Below, piece by piece: positions 8,962-16,338 of a stretch of DNA of 64,000 nt. Source of the DNA: Chitinophaga sp. CF118 (GTDB lineage: Bacteria > Bacteroidota > Bacteroidia > Chitinophagales > Chitinophagaceae); assembly GCF_900112615.1 (NCBI RefSeq), contig NZ_FOMK01000005.1, positions 62,001 through 126,000 of the forward strand, read 5' to 3'. The notes under the pieces are model-generated. The model saw only the letters and a program-made list of their open reading frames with translations, was not told where the DNA came from and did no database searches. Position 1 is the stretch's first letter; each line of letters opens with the position of its first letter. Both the position numbers and the translations under genes were made by a program.

Positions 8962-9750
8962 ATGAAGAATTTATTTGTTCCGGCACTATTAGTAATAAAT
9001 ACTGTAACAATGTCTTGTGGTAACTCCAGCACTCCAGCCAGTAATGCAGATTCTACCGATGTTAAGGTAGACTCTGTAGAGGCTGCGGAGATTGTTTCAG
9101 ATACAACCGCGAATACTTTAACGGACGCAGAAAAAGCAGCAGGATGGAAGTTGTTATTCAATGGAACAAGCCTGGATGGATGGCATATCTATAAAGGCAA
9201 AACGTCAAGCGGCTGGGTAGTAGAAAATGGTGTACTGCATTGCCTGGGTAGTGAAAAAGATAAGAGTGATAAACGTGCAGATCTAACCTCTAACGATACC
9301 TTTGATAATTTTGAATTAGAACTTGATTGGAAGCTGGCACCAAAGGGTAACAGCGGAATCATTTACCTCGCATCTGAAGAGTTTGATGCAGCTTATTTGA
9401 GTGGACCTGAATACCAGTTGATAGATGATATTAACTTCCCTGAAAAACTTGAAGGCTGGCAGAAAACAGGAGCAAACTATGCGATGTCTGCACCATTAGT
9501 AGCTGCTGCCAAACCAATCGGAGAGTGGAATCATGCTAAAATTATTGTGAATAAAGGGCATGTGGAACACTGGCTGAATGAACAGAAAACAGCAGAGTAT
9601 GAAATTGGTTCTGCTGAATGGAAGAAAGCAAAAGAAACTGGTAAATGGAAAGATGCCAAAGGGTATGGAGCAACAAAAAAAGGACATCTGGATTTGCAGG
9701 ACCACGGTAGTGAAGCATGGTTTAAAAATATAAAGATCAAACAACTTTAG
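8962..9750 (+). CDS. DUF1080 lipoprotein (3-keto-glycoside hydrolase type)
   Basis: Secreted protein of the DUF1080 family, some members of which act as 3-keto-disaccharide hydrolases. The 262-residue product has a lipoprotein-like signal with Cys in VTMSCGNSS at about residue 20, then a low-complexity linker rich in Ser, Thr, Asp and Val to residue 60. The domain spans about 65-262 with GWKLLFNGTSLDGWH, GNSGIIYLASEEF, PEYQLIDD and a closing HLDLQDHGSEAWFKNIKIK, all typical. It is co-directional with and 11 bases from the oxidoreductase, so the two may oxidise a sugar and then cleave the keto product. A 25-bp terminator hairpin ends the pair. Confidence 0.88.
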   Translation: MKNLFVPALLVINTVTMSCGNSSTPASNADSTDVKVDSVEAAEIVSDTTANTLTDAEKAAGWKLLFNGTSLDGWHIYKGKTSSGWVVENGVLHCLGSEKDKSDKRADLTSNDTFDNFELELDWKLAPKGNSGIIYLASEEFDAAYLSGPEYQLIDDINFPEKLEGWQKTGANYAMSAPLVAAAKPIGEWNHAKIIVNKGHVEHWLNEQKTAEYEIGSAEWKKAKETGKWKDAKGYGATKKGHLDLQDHGSEAWFKNIKIKQL

Positions 9751-9764
9751 GATACCCCGTTGTT

Positions 9765-9819
9765 ACAGGCATAAAAAAAGCATTCCGTCATAAGGACGGA
9801 ATGCTTTTTTTATGCCTGT
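9765..9819. terminator. Bidirectional terminator between convergent genes
   Basis: Perfect 25-base inverted repeat (ACAGGCATAAAAAAAGCATT... and its complement) with a 5-base loop ATAAG. The arms contain A7 and T7 runs, so it can stop transcripts from the DUF1080 gene and from the opposing superoxide dismutase gene. Confidence 0.88.
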
Positions 9820-9830
9820 GTTGAAGATGA

Positions 9831-10436
9831 TTATATAGCGGCTTCGTAATGTTTGCTAACTGCATCCCAGTTAACAACATTCCAGAATGCTTTCAGATAT
9901 TCCGGACGACGGTTCTGATATTTCAGATAGTATGCATGTTCCCAAACGTCTACGCCTAAGATAGGAGTGCCTTTTACTTCAGCAACGTCCATCAGTGGGT
10001 TATCCTGATTAGGAGTGGAAGTAACTTCCAGTTTGCCATCTTTTACAATCAGCCACGCCCAACCGGAACCGAAGCGGGTAGTACCTGCAGCGTTCAGTTT
10101 TTCTTTGAATTCTTCAAAAGAACCGAAAGTGCTCTTGATTGCATCAGCCAGCTTTCCTTTAGGTTCGCCACCTGCATTCGGAGCGAGGATCTGCCAGAAG
10201 AAACTGTGATTCCAGTGACCACCACCATTGTTCCTTACAGCAGGGCTTATTTTACCAGCAGCTGCTACGAGTTCTTCCAGTGATTTACTTTCGTTCTCTG
10301 TACCGGCAACCGCCTTGTTCAGGTTATCTACATAAGCCTGATGGTGTTTACCATGGTGAATTTCCATTGTCTGTTTATCGATATGTGGCTCCAGTGCATC
10401 GTGTGCGTAGGGTAAGCTCGGAAGTGTAAATGCCAT
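9831..10436 (-). CDS. Superoxide dismutase, Fe/Mn family
   Basis: Cytoplasmic enzyme that converts superoxide to hydrogen peroxide and oxygen. The 201-residue protein has all metal ligands: His in MEIHHGKHHQAYV, His in NGGGHWNHSFFW, and Asp/His in DVWEHAYYLKYQN. The segment TPNQDNPL carries the glutamine seen in Mn or cambialistic enzymes rather than the alanine-type pattern of strict Fe enzymes, so Mn or mixed metal use is more likely. A well-formed promoter lies 48 bases upstream. Symbols sodA or sodB cannot be separated from sequence alone, so none is given. Confidence 0.95.
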   Translation of the reverse strand: MAFTLPSLPYAHDALEPHIDKQTMEIHHGKHHQAYVDNLNKAVAGTENESKSLEELVAAAGKISPAVRNNGGGHWNHSFFWQILAPNAGGEPKGKLADAIKSTFGSFEEFKEKLNAAGTTRFGSGWAWLIVKDGKLEVTSTPNQDNPLMDVAEVKGTPILGVDVWEHAYYLKYQNRRPEYLKAFWNVVNWDAVSKHYEAAI

Positions 10437-10483
10437 AACTTAATGTTTTATTGTTTTAAATATTATGAGTGTGAAAGAGTGTT

Positions 10484-10515
10484 CAAATTTACTGCCTAAT
10501 ATGGGAAATATCAAA
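10484..10515 (-). promoter_or_regulatory. Promoter of the superoxide dismutase gene
   Basis: Read on the minus strand, TTTG (10515-10512) and TAAATTTG (10491-10484) are 20 bases apart, a near-perfect Bacteroidota promoter. The -7 box is 48 bases from the ATG. Confidence 0.7.
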
Positions 10516-10726
10516 ACGCATATAGGTACTTCTGCCCAATTCACGTACCAAAAGAGTTGGATATATGCTTTTTTATTTTATATTTACGTTAACTGTTATA
10601 ACAACTTTAGTAGAGCATTGTGATTCGTATACACCTAAAGGTTACATTATCAGAAATTTCCTGCGCTGATTTTCGAAGATGATTCTTCCAATTAGTTTCA
10701 ACTATTGTTTGTATAAAACTTAACGT

Positions 10727-11431
10727 ATGTTGACAGACTCAGACATGGGCCAGAACTATTCCCTCAGCGCCTTGCAAAAGGAAAACGAATTATTGAAGAT
10801 GCGCGTGGAACGCCTGGAAAGCATACTCAATAACGTGCCGGCCATGCTTTACACTCATGAGAACAGCGTTAAAACCATAAACTGGTGTAATCGCCAGATG
10901 GAAGACGCCACCGGCTATACGATGGCTGAGATGAACAAACTTGGGCTCGAATTTTTTCAGCGGGTAATGCATCCGGAAGATTTTGATCTGGCAGTGATAG
11001 CCCAGCAATCCTTTAAAGAAAATAAAAACATTTTTGGTGGTGTAGTACGTATCCGTAAACGGGATACACAGGATTGGTGCTGGCTGGTAGGTATGGCCAT
11101 TCCTTTTACCCGCGATGACGACGGGATGGTGAAAGAAGTGATCTGTGCCTTCCTTGACCTGACCATGGCCATGGACACCAACGACCAGCTGGCAGAAGCC
11201 ATGAGGGAAGTGTTACGCCGTCATAATGACGACCTGCTGAGCAAACTGACTCCCCGCGAATTGGAGATCCTCAAACTGACAGTACAGGGCATAAACAATA
11301 AAGAAATTGCAGATAAACTTAACCTGAGCCGCTATACGGTTGAAACCCACAGGAAGAATATACGCCTGAAATTAAAGGTGCGTAATACCACAGAGCTGAT
11401 CGCGCTGGCGAGAAAGGGCGGATACCAATAA
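10727..11431 (+). CDS. PAS domain and LuxR-type DNA-binding regulator
   Basis: Transcriptional regulator of 234 residues. Residues 12-35 look like a short leucine-rich coiled coil (LQKENELLKMRVERLESIL). A PAS domain follows at about 38-155 (NWCNRQMEDATGYTMAEM, MHPEDFD, RKRDTQDWCWLVGMAIPF), able to bind a small ligand or to dimerise. The C-terminus (170-234) is a GerE/LuxR helix-turn-helix: LTPRELEILKLTVQGINNKE, IADKLNLSRYTVETHRKNI. There is no receiver domain. ATG 10745 (MGQNYS) is an alternative start. A 22-bp perfect palindrome 30 bases downstream could be a binding site for this or another regulator. Confidence 0.85.
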   Translation: MLTDSDMGQNYSLSALQKENELLKMRVERLESILNNVPAMLYTHENSVKTINWCNRQMEDATGYTMAEMNKLGLEFFQRVMHPEDFDLAVIAQQSFKENKNIFGGVVRIRKRDTQDWCWLVGMAIPFTRDDDGMVKEVICAFLDLTMAMDTNDQLAEAMREVLRRHNDDLLSKLTPRELEILKLTVQGINNKEIADKLNLSRYTVETHRKNIRLKLKVRNTTELIALARKGGYQ

Positions 11432-11460
11432 TTTAACAGTTTTTAACGCTTTTCTGCTAA

Positions 11461-11482
11461 AAATACCCAAGCTTGGGTATTT
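11461..11482. promoter_or_regulatory. Perfect 22-bp palindrome, candidate operator
   Basis: AAATACCCAAGCTTGGGTAT followed by TT reads the same on both strands. It lies between the PAS-LuxR gene and a small downstream ORF. There is no loop and no following T run, so a dimeric protein site is more likely than a terminator. Confidence 0.5.
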
Positions 11483-11591
11483 GTTCAAAATCGAAAGTCG
11501 TCTAAATTAGTGAAACATTACTGTACACACTTTTGAACGTTAGAAGAACAATTTTCGGAAAAAGATTTGACGAGGATCTAACCCTATTGCT

Positions 11592-11801
11592 ATGATAAAT
11601 GAGGAAAGCGCATATAGCATCCTACAATTGAATGATGCTGCCACAGCAGAAGAGATAATTGCGCAGTATGAGATACTAAAGGGGCAGTATAAAAGGATTA
11701 AGGATGAAACAGGAGATTTAAAAATCCACTTGGAGTACCAGTTAAAGCAAATAGAACTGGACGATGTTTATATTTATCTCAGAAGAAAACAAAGGATATA
11801 A
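11592..11801 (+). CDS. Small hypothetical protein, J-domain-like N-terminus
   Basis: A 69-residue protein with no recognised family. The first 35 residues (ESAYSILQLNDAATAEEIIA then QYEILKGQYKRI) resemble helices I and II of a DnaJ domain, but the HPD motif expected after them is missing, so it would not stimulate Hsp70. The rest is helical and charged. It follows the PAS-LuxR gene by 160 bases and has a normal ATG. No ribosome-binding site decides the start. The similarity may be only superficial; function unknown. Confidence 0.55.
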   Translation: MINEESAYSILQLNDAATAEEIIAQYEILKGQYKRIKDETGDLKIHLEYQLKQIELDDVYIYLRRKQRI

Positions 11802-11944
11802 CTAAGCTATTTATTTTCATTCGTTGTGTTTTTAGCTCGGCTTTCACCATTGTTTGTCTTCCTATCCCAACATTAACCTCTTCAGTTTACGTAATTTCCA
11901 TATTGTCACATTTTACCATATATTTACTGTAAAACTCCTTTTTT

Positions 11945-12871
11945 ATGGGTACTGTATTCTTAACTGTACTAATTGTATTTGCAGCGCTGGTAATACTTTC
12001 CAGTTTTGTGACAATACAACAGGGTACAATTGGGGTTACGACTGTTTTCGGGAAGTATAACCGCATATTGTTCCCCGGTCTTAATTTCAAAATTCCTCTG
12101 ATTGAAAAGATCTTCAAACGCATTTCTATTCAAAACCGCTCTGTAGAGCTTGAATTCCAGGCAATTACAATTGATCAGGCCAACGTGTATTTCAAAGCCA
12201 TGTTATTGTATGCTGTTTGGAACCAGGATGAAGAAACTATTAAGAATGTAGCATTCAAGTTCATGGATGAACGCAGCTTTATGCAGGCGCTGGTCCGTAC
12301 CATTGAAGGCTCTATCCGTGGTTTCGTGGCAACCAAACGTCAGGCAGAAGTACTGGGACTTCGCAAAGACATTACAGAACATGTGAAGGAACAAATAGAT
12401 AAAACCCTGGAAGACTGGGGCTTTCATCTGCTTGATCTTCAGATGAACGACATCACCTTTGATGAGGTAATCATGAAATCCATGGCGCAGGTAGTAGCTT
12501 CCAACAACCTGAAAGCTGCTGCTGAGAATGAAGGCCAGGCATTACTGATCACCAAAACCAAAGCCGCAGAAGCAGATGGTAATGCCATCAAAATTGCAGC
12601 AGAGGCAGAACGTCAGGCCGCGCAGCTGCGTGGTATGGGTGTGGCACTGTTCCGTGAAGAGGTGGCAAAGGGTATGTCTATGGCTGCCAAAGAAATGCAG
12701 CAGGCCAACCTGGATACTTCCGTAATACTTTTCTCTATGTGGACGGAAGCAATCAAGCATTTTGCAGAGAACTCCAAAGGCAATGTGATCTTCCTGGATG
12801 GTTCTTCAGAAGGAATGGATCATACCATGCACCAGATGATGGGTATGAACAAACTAATGGAGAAAAAGTAA
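11945..12871 (+). CDS. SPFH/Band 7 (stomatin-like) membrane protein
   Basis: Prohibitin/stomatin-family protein that forms membrane-attached oligomers. The 308-residue product has one N-terminal transmembrane helix (residues 3-24, VFLTVLIVFAALVILSSFV), then the Band 7 domain (GTIGVTTVFGKYNRILFPGL, NFKIPLIEKI, DEVIMKSMAQVVASNNLKAA). A long Ala/Glu-rich coiled coil at about 200-255 (AEADGNAIKIAAEAERQAAQ) is typical of slipins. A short C-terminal tail is Met/His-rich (HTMHQMMGMNKLM). It is not next to a NfeD gene, the common partner. A strong hairpin about 110 bases downstream ends the transcript. Confidence 0.88.
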   Translation: MGTVFLTVLIVFAALVILSSFVTIQQGTIGVTTVFGKYNRILFPGLNFKIPLIEKIFKRISIQNRSVELEFQAITIDQANVYFKAMLLYAVWNQDEETIKNVAFKFMDERSFMQALVRTIEGSIRGFVATKRQAEVLGLRKDITEHVKEQIDKTLEDWGFHLLDLQMNDITFDEVIMKSMAQVVASNNLKAAAENEGQALLITKTKAAEADGNAIKIAAEAERQAAQLRGMGVALFREEVAKGMSMAAKEMQQANLDTSVILFSMWTEAIKHFAENSKGNVIFLDGSSEGMDHTMHQMMGMNKLMEKK

Positions 12872-12978
12872 TAAATAAATGAACCGGCTACAAAGTTTTT
12901 GAATACACTCAGAATCGCGTAAGCAATCCTGAAATTAATCGAAAACCCTTTGCCAGCCTATATAGTAGAACATTTTTC

Positions 12979-13015
12979 GAACAAAGAAGGGGGCGTATTG
13001 CCCCCTTCTTTGTTC
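12979..13015 (+). terminator. Hairpin terminator after the SPFH gene
   Basis: A perfect 16-base stem (GAACAAAGAAGGGGGC with its complement) around a 5-base loop GTATT. The 3' arm ends TTCTTTGTTC rather than in a clean T run, so efficiency is uncertain; the stem is very stable. Confidence 0.7.
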
Positions 13016-13217
13016 AATCCCTGATGGAGATGATGCTCTGTTTAAACGATCGTCAAGCCCATTATTTATTTTTGATACGCTGTTGGATTTCTAATGGAGG
13101 TGATGCATTATCTAAGCGACTCTGAAACCCTTCATATAATTTCCTGTTTTCAGATCCCTGATAGAAATATTTAGTCGTTCACGCAATTCTCAGGCCTCTT
13201 CATTTATTTATGATACA
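13016..13217. repeat. Three degenerate repeats of about 65 bases next to the tadA 3' end
   Basis: Non-coding stretch in which similar segments can be seen beginning near 13020 (CTGATGGAGATGATGC), 13093 (CTAATGGAGGTGATGC) and 13157 (CTGATAGAAATATTTAG). Each continues with a purine/CGA stretch and an A/T-rich end (for example TATTTATTTTTGATAC and CATTTATTTATGATAC). In addition CATTTTTCGAACAAAGAAG at 12971-12989 is an exact inverted copy of 13221-13239, inside the last codons of tadA. This looks like decayed duplication of the tadA tail region; alignment by eye only. Confidence 0.4.
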
Positions 13218-13655
13218 TCATCTTCTTTGTTCGAAAAATGTTTTTACAAGTTGCAGGCTCTCTGATTCAAAGGGGCCCTGTTCCAGCTTCGTTTTGGGAT
13301 GAAAGGGCGATTGTTCTCCCGTAATCCTTTTGTAGCCGTTCTTCTCATCACGTGCCGCATATACGATACGGCCTATTTTGCTCCAGTAGAGTGCTCCCGC
13401 GCACATTAAACAGGGCTCCAGTGTTACGTACAATGTAGCTTCCATGAGATATTTACTCCCCAGGTAATTGAAGGCAGCTGTTAGCGCCAGCATTTCTGCA
13501 TGGGCTGTACAATCGTTTAGCTTTTCAACCTGGTTACTGCCCCTTCCTATGATCTTATCGTTCAGCACCACGACAGCACCTACAGGAACCTCTCCATCAT
13601 CAAATGCATTGCGTGCCTCACGAAGTGCCTGCTGCATATAGTATTTATCGTCCAT
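13218..13655 (-). CDS. tadA: Nucleoside/tRNA adenosine deaminase (TadA type)
   Basis: Zinc cytidine/deoxycytidylate-fold deaminase of 145 residues. The zinc site is intact: His and catalytic Glu in CTAHAEMLAL, and the two cysteines in EPCLMCAGALYWSKI. Size and the motif AARDEKNGYK fit bacterial tRNA-Arg A34 deaminases, which make inosine at the wobble position; Bacteroidota often annotate this as nucleoside deaminase, so a guanine-deaminase-like role is not excluded. It begins 5 bases after ligA ends on the same strand, so both are probably one operon. Confidence 0.88.
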   Translation of the reverse strand: MDDKYYMQQALREARNAFDDGEVPVGAVVVLNDKIIGRGSNQVEKLNDCTAHAEMLALTAAFNYLGSKYLMEATLYVTLEPCLMCAGALYWSKIGRIVYAARDEKNGYKRITGEQSPFHPKTKLEQGPFESESLQLVKTFFEQRR

Positions 13656-13660
13656 AATAT

Positions 13661-15766
13661 TTATTGGATCAGGTTAATGAAGTCATCTTCACTTAGAATC
13701 CTGACCGTATTAATCTTCTTTGCTTTTTCCAGTTTACTACCGGCATCATCCCCTACCACCAGGTAATTCAGCTTACTGCTTACCCCACTGAGAATTTTAC
13801 CTCCCTGTTGTTCTACCATGGCTTCGGCATCACTACGTTTCAGTTTATTAAGTGTGCCAGTGAACAGGAAAGTTTGTCCTTCCAGGTTTCCACTTGTATG
13901 ATGATCTGATTTAGTGCTTTTAAAGTTGACACCTAATTCTTCCAGCCGTTGTAACATGTGGATGTTATCGGCATTACTGAAAAACTGACGGATACTACCA
14001 ACTACTTTTGGACCGATATCTTCCAGCTCCAGGAGCTGTTCTTCCGTCCATTCCCTGAGATCCAGCAAATGATGTACTGCATTGGCAAGTGTTTTTGCAG
14101 TAGTTTCACCTACATAGCGAATGCCCAGGCCAAAGATAAGGCGGTGCAAAGGTTGTGTTTTCGATTGTTCAATAGCCGTTTGCAGGTTAGTCAGTGATTT
14201 CTTCCCGAAGCCTTCCAGCGTTTCTATTTTCGTATAGTCTATAGTGTAAATGCCTGGAATATCGGGTATGATCTGCAGTCCGTAGAACTTACGTACGTTA
14301 CTTTCTCCAAGGCTGCGGATATCCATAGCATCTTTGCTTACAAAATGGATCATGCGTTCCACTACCTGTGCCTCGCAGTTAATATTAATACAACGCCATA
14401 CACTTTCACCTTCCGGTTTAAACAGCGGATCATGACACACAGGGCAATTAGTCGGGAATACGATATCTGTTTCGGTACCATCCCGGAGATCTGGCATTGA
14501 TTTTACGATATATGGAATTACATCTCCGGCACGTTCTACCAATACGGTATCACCTATTTTCAGATCCTTTTCTTTTATTACATCTTCATTAAAAAGTGAA
14601 ATGGAACCAACGGTAACCCCGCCGATAGGTACAGGGTCTATTTTAGCTACCGGTGTAACGGAACCGGTACGGCCTACCTGGAATTCTACATTACGCAGTT
14701 TGCTGGTAGCCTGCCGGGCTTTGAATTTATAAGCCATGGCCCAGCGGGGGTGGTGAGTAGTCATACCCAGCCGGTCCTGCAGCGCGTAGTCATTCACTTT
14801 GATCACCATTCCATCAATTTCATAGGGGAGGTTATCTCTTTCCTGTTCAAACTTGAGGCAATAGTCAATCACTGCCTGAATACCTTTCACTACCTTTTTT
14901 TCTTTAGAAGGTGTTCGGAACCCAAGCGAAGAGAGGAGGTCCAGTGTATTGCTATGTGTTTGTATTTCTTTTGGTTCTGCCTTGCCGTCTTCCATCGTAT
15001 GATAACTCATATGATAGAGAAAGGCTTCCAGTCCGCGTTTGGCTACTTCTCTGGGATCTACCATGCGAAGGGAACCGGAGGCTGCATTCCGGGGATTAGC
15101 CAGAGGAGGCAGGTTTTCTGTCGCCCTTTGTTCGTTGAATGCCTTAAAAGTGTTCTTATTAATAAGCACTTCCCCCCGGATTTCAATAGAATGAATGCCG
15201 TGGGATGCGAATTTTGCTGTTAGCGGAATGGACCGGATCTGCCGGATGTTTGCCGTAATATCCTCTCCGGATACGCCATCGCCGCGGGTTGCCCCTCTTA
15301 CAAGCCGGTCGTCTTCATATATAAGGGAGATGCTGGCCCCATCAAATTTGGGTTCTATACAATACTCTATATCGGCCAGGCCGCTCAGTTCACGGGCTTT
15401 CCGGTCCCAATCATTCAAATCATCAGCGTTATAAGAGTTTTCAAGGCTTAGCATGGGCACCAGGTGCTGCACTGTAGGGAAAGCTTTGGTAAGCCCCTGT
15501 GCTACACGTTGGGTAGGGGAATCGGGGTTTACCAGGTCCGGGTGTTCCAGTTCCAGCTTTTTCAACCAGGCATATAGCTGATCGTATTCGTAATCACTCA
15601 GTACAGGTTCACTCTGTACATAATAGCGCCAGTCGTTATAAATAATTACACGACTAAGGTCATCCATAGTTTTATCAATAGCAATTTTGCTTTCTTTTTG
15701 CTGCAAATGACCTAACAGTTCCTTTGCTAATTGTGATAAAGTGATTTCTATTTCTTTCGTATACAT
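13661..15766 (-). CDS. ligA: NAD-dependent DNA ligase
   Basis: Essential ligase that joins Okazaki fragments using NAD+. The 701-residue protein has the adenylation domain with the active lysine in IEPKFDGASISL and GATRGDGVSGEDIT, the OB fold (VGRTGSVTPVAKIDPV), a four-cysteine zinc finger (CPVCHDPLF ... CININCEAQ), helix-hairpin-helix repeats around 500-590 and a C-terminal BRCT domain (GQTFLFTGTLNKLKRSDAEA). All family parts are present and the length is usual (about 670-700). tadA follows 5 bases downstream. Confidence 0.97.
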   Translation of the reverse strand: MYTKEIEITLSQLAKELLGHLQQKESKIAIDKTMDDLSRVIIYNDWRYYVQSEPVLSDYEYDQLYAWLKKLELEHPDLVNPDSPTQRVAQGLTKAFPTVQHLVPMLSLENSYNADDLNDWDRKARELSGLADIEYCIEPKFDGASISLIYEDDRLVRGATRGDGVSGEDITANIRQIRSIPLTAKFASHGIHSIEIRGEVLINKNTFKAFNEQRATENLPPLANPRNAASGSLRMVDPREVAKRGLEAFLYHMSYHTMEDGKAEPKEIQTHSNTLDLLSSLGFRTPSKEKKVVKGIQAVIDYCLKFEQERDNLPYEIDGMVIKVNDYALQDRLGMTTHHPRWAMAYKFKARQATSKLRNVEFQVGRTGSVTPVAKIDPVPIGGVTVGSISLFNEDVIKEKDLKIGDTVLVERAGDVIPYIVKSMPDLRDGTETDIVFPTNCPVCHDPLFKPEGESVWRCININCEAQVVERMIHFVSKDAMDIRSLGESNVRKFYGLQIIPDIPGIYTIDYTKIETLEGFGKKSLTNLQTAIEQSKTQPLHRLIFGLGIRYVGETTAKTLANAVHHLLDLREWTEEQLLELEDIGPKVVGSIRQFFSNADNIHMLQRLEELGVNFKSTKSDHHTSGNLEGQTFLFTGTLNKLKRSDAEAMVEQQGGKILSGVSSKLNYLVVGDDAGSKLEKAKKINTVRILSEDDFINLIQ

Positions 15767-16080
15767 ATAAAAGTGCTAACTGAGCGTAAAATACAAATTG
15801 TTTCAGGTTTGTTATCTAATATATTAACATATTGATAACCAGGTTAAAATGGTTGCTGTCGGTTTAAAGTCGTATTTATTTTTTAAAAAAGATGTTGTAA
15901 AAGTTTTTTATTAACAAAATATTAATTAAGATTGTGTAACGAAACGAAAGTAACTGAAAGCCAAAATTTAAATCGAAGTTACAAGGAAGCAAGTGCCAAT
16001 GAAAGGGGAACCCGGATTTCCTTGAAATTAGAACGACGACGAACCAAGATCAAGATAGTATACTAAATATTTTTTGTCTT

Positions 16081-16240
16081 TATAAATTCCATTATTGCTT
16101 TAATAAATTCCACTTTATTGCTTTTATAAGTTCCACAGTTGCGTTTATAGATTCCATGTTAGATTATTGCTTTTATATAATTCCACGTTATAGATTCCAC
16201 GTTAATAAGTTCCACGTAAGTTATTTTATAATTCCACGTC
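16081..16240 (+). repeat. Eight short repeats with core TTCCA(C/T)
   Basis: Eight copies of a motif close to ATAAATTCCACGTT begin their TTCCA core at 16087, 16108, 16131, 16152, 16181, 16195, 16210 and 16232. Spacings are 21, 23, 21, 29, 14, 15 and 22 bases, near multiples of 7. Between several copies the phrase TTATTGCTTTTATA recurs. They lie just upstream of the terminator at 16286. Confidence 0.65.
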
Positions 16241-16285
16241 AATGAAATCGGGCACAGTGTAATACTGAGCTCTTGCGATTCCTTC

Positions 16286-16324
16286 TTCCCCTGCATAAAG
16301 TATTTATGCAGGGGAATTTTTTTT
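16286..16324 (+). terminator. Intrinsic terminator, + strand
   Basis: A 14-base stem TTCCCCTGCATAAA with TTTATGCAGGGGAA, loop of 3 bases, followed by eight T residues at 16317-16324. On the minus strand the stem is followed by GAAGGAATCG, so it is not a good terminator for the mutase gene that ends at 16339. Confidence 0.8.
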
Positions 16325-16338
16325 GAAGGATTTCTATT

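Larger units (their letters stand above)
15950..16324 (+). ncRNA. Putative untranslated + strand transcript ending in an intrinsic terminator
   Basis: The 572 bases between the divergent start of ligA (15766) and the 3' end of the mutase gene hold no ORF of note, yet a clean + strand terminator sits at 16286-16324. Something on the + strand must therefore be transcribed here. The segment 15985-16050 is less A/T-rich and contains a possible stem (AAGGAA near 15984 with TTCCTT near 16019) enclosing GGGGAACCCGG; then comes the TTCCA repeat array. The 5' end is a guess and no promoter was recognised. It does not match an RNA family I know. Confidence 0.4.

Noticed and set aside
14750..15223. 157-codon + strand frame inside ligA
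   Set aside because: Antisense shadow of the conserved ligase; composition (His, Phe, Cys-rich) is that of a reversed coding strand.
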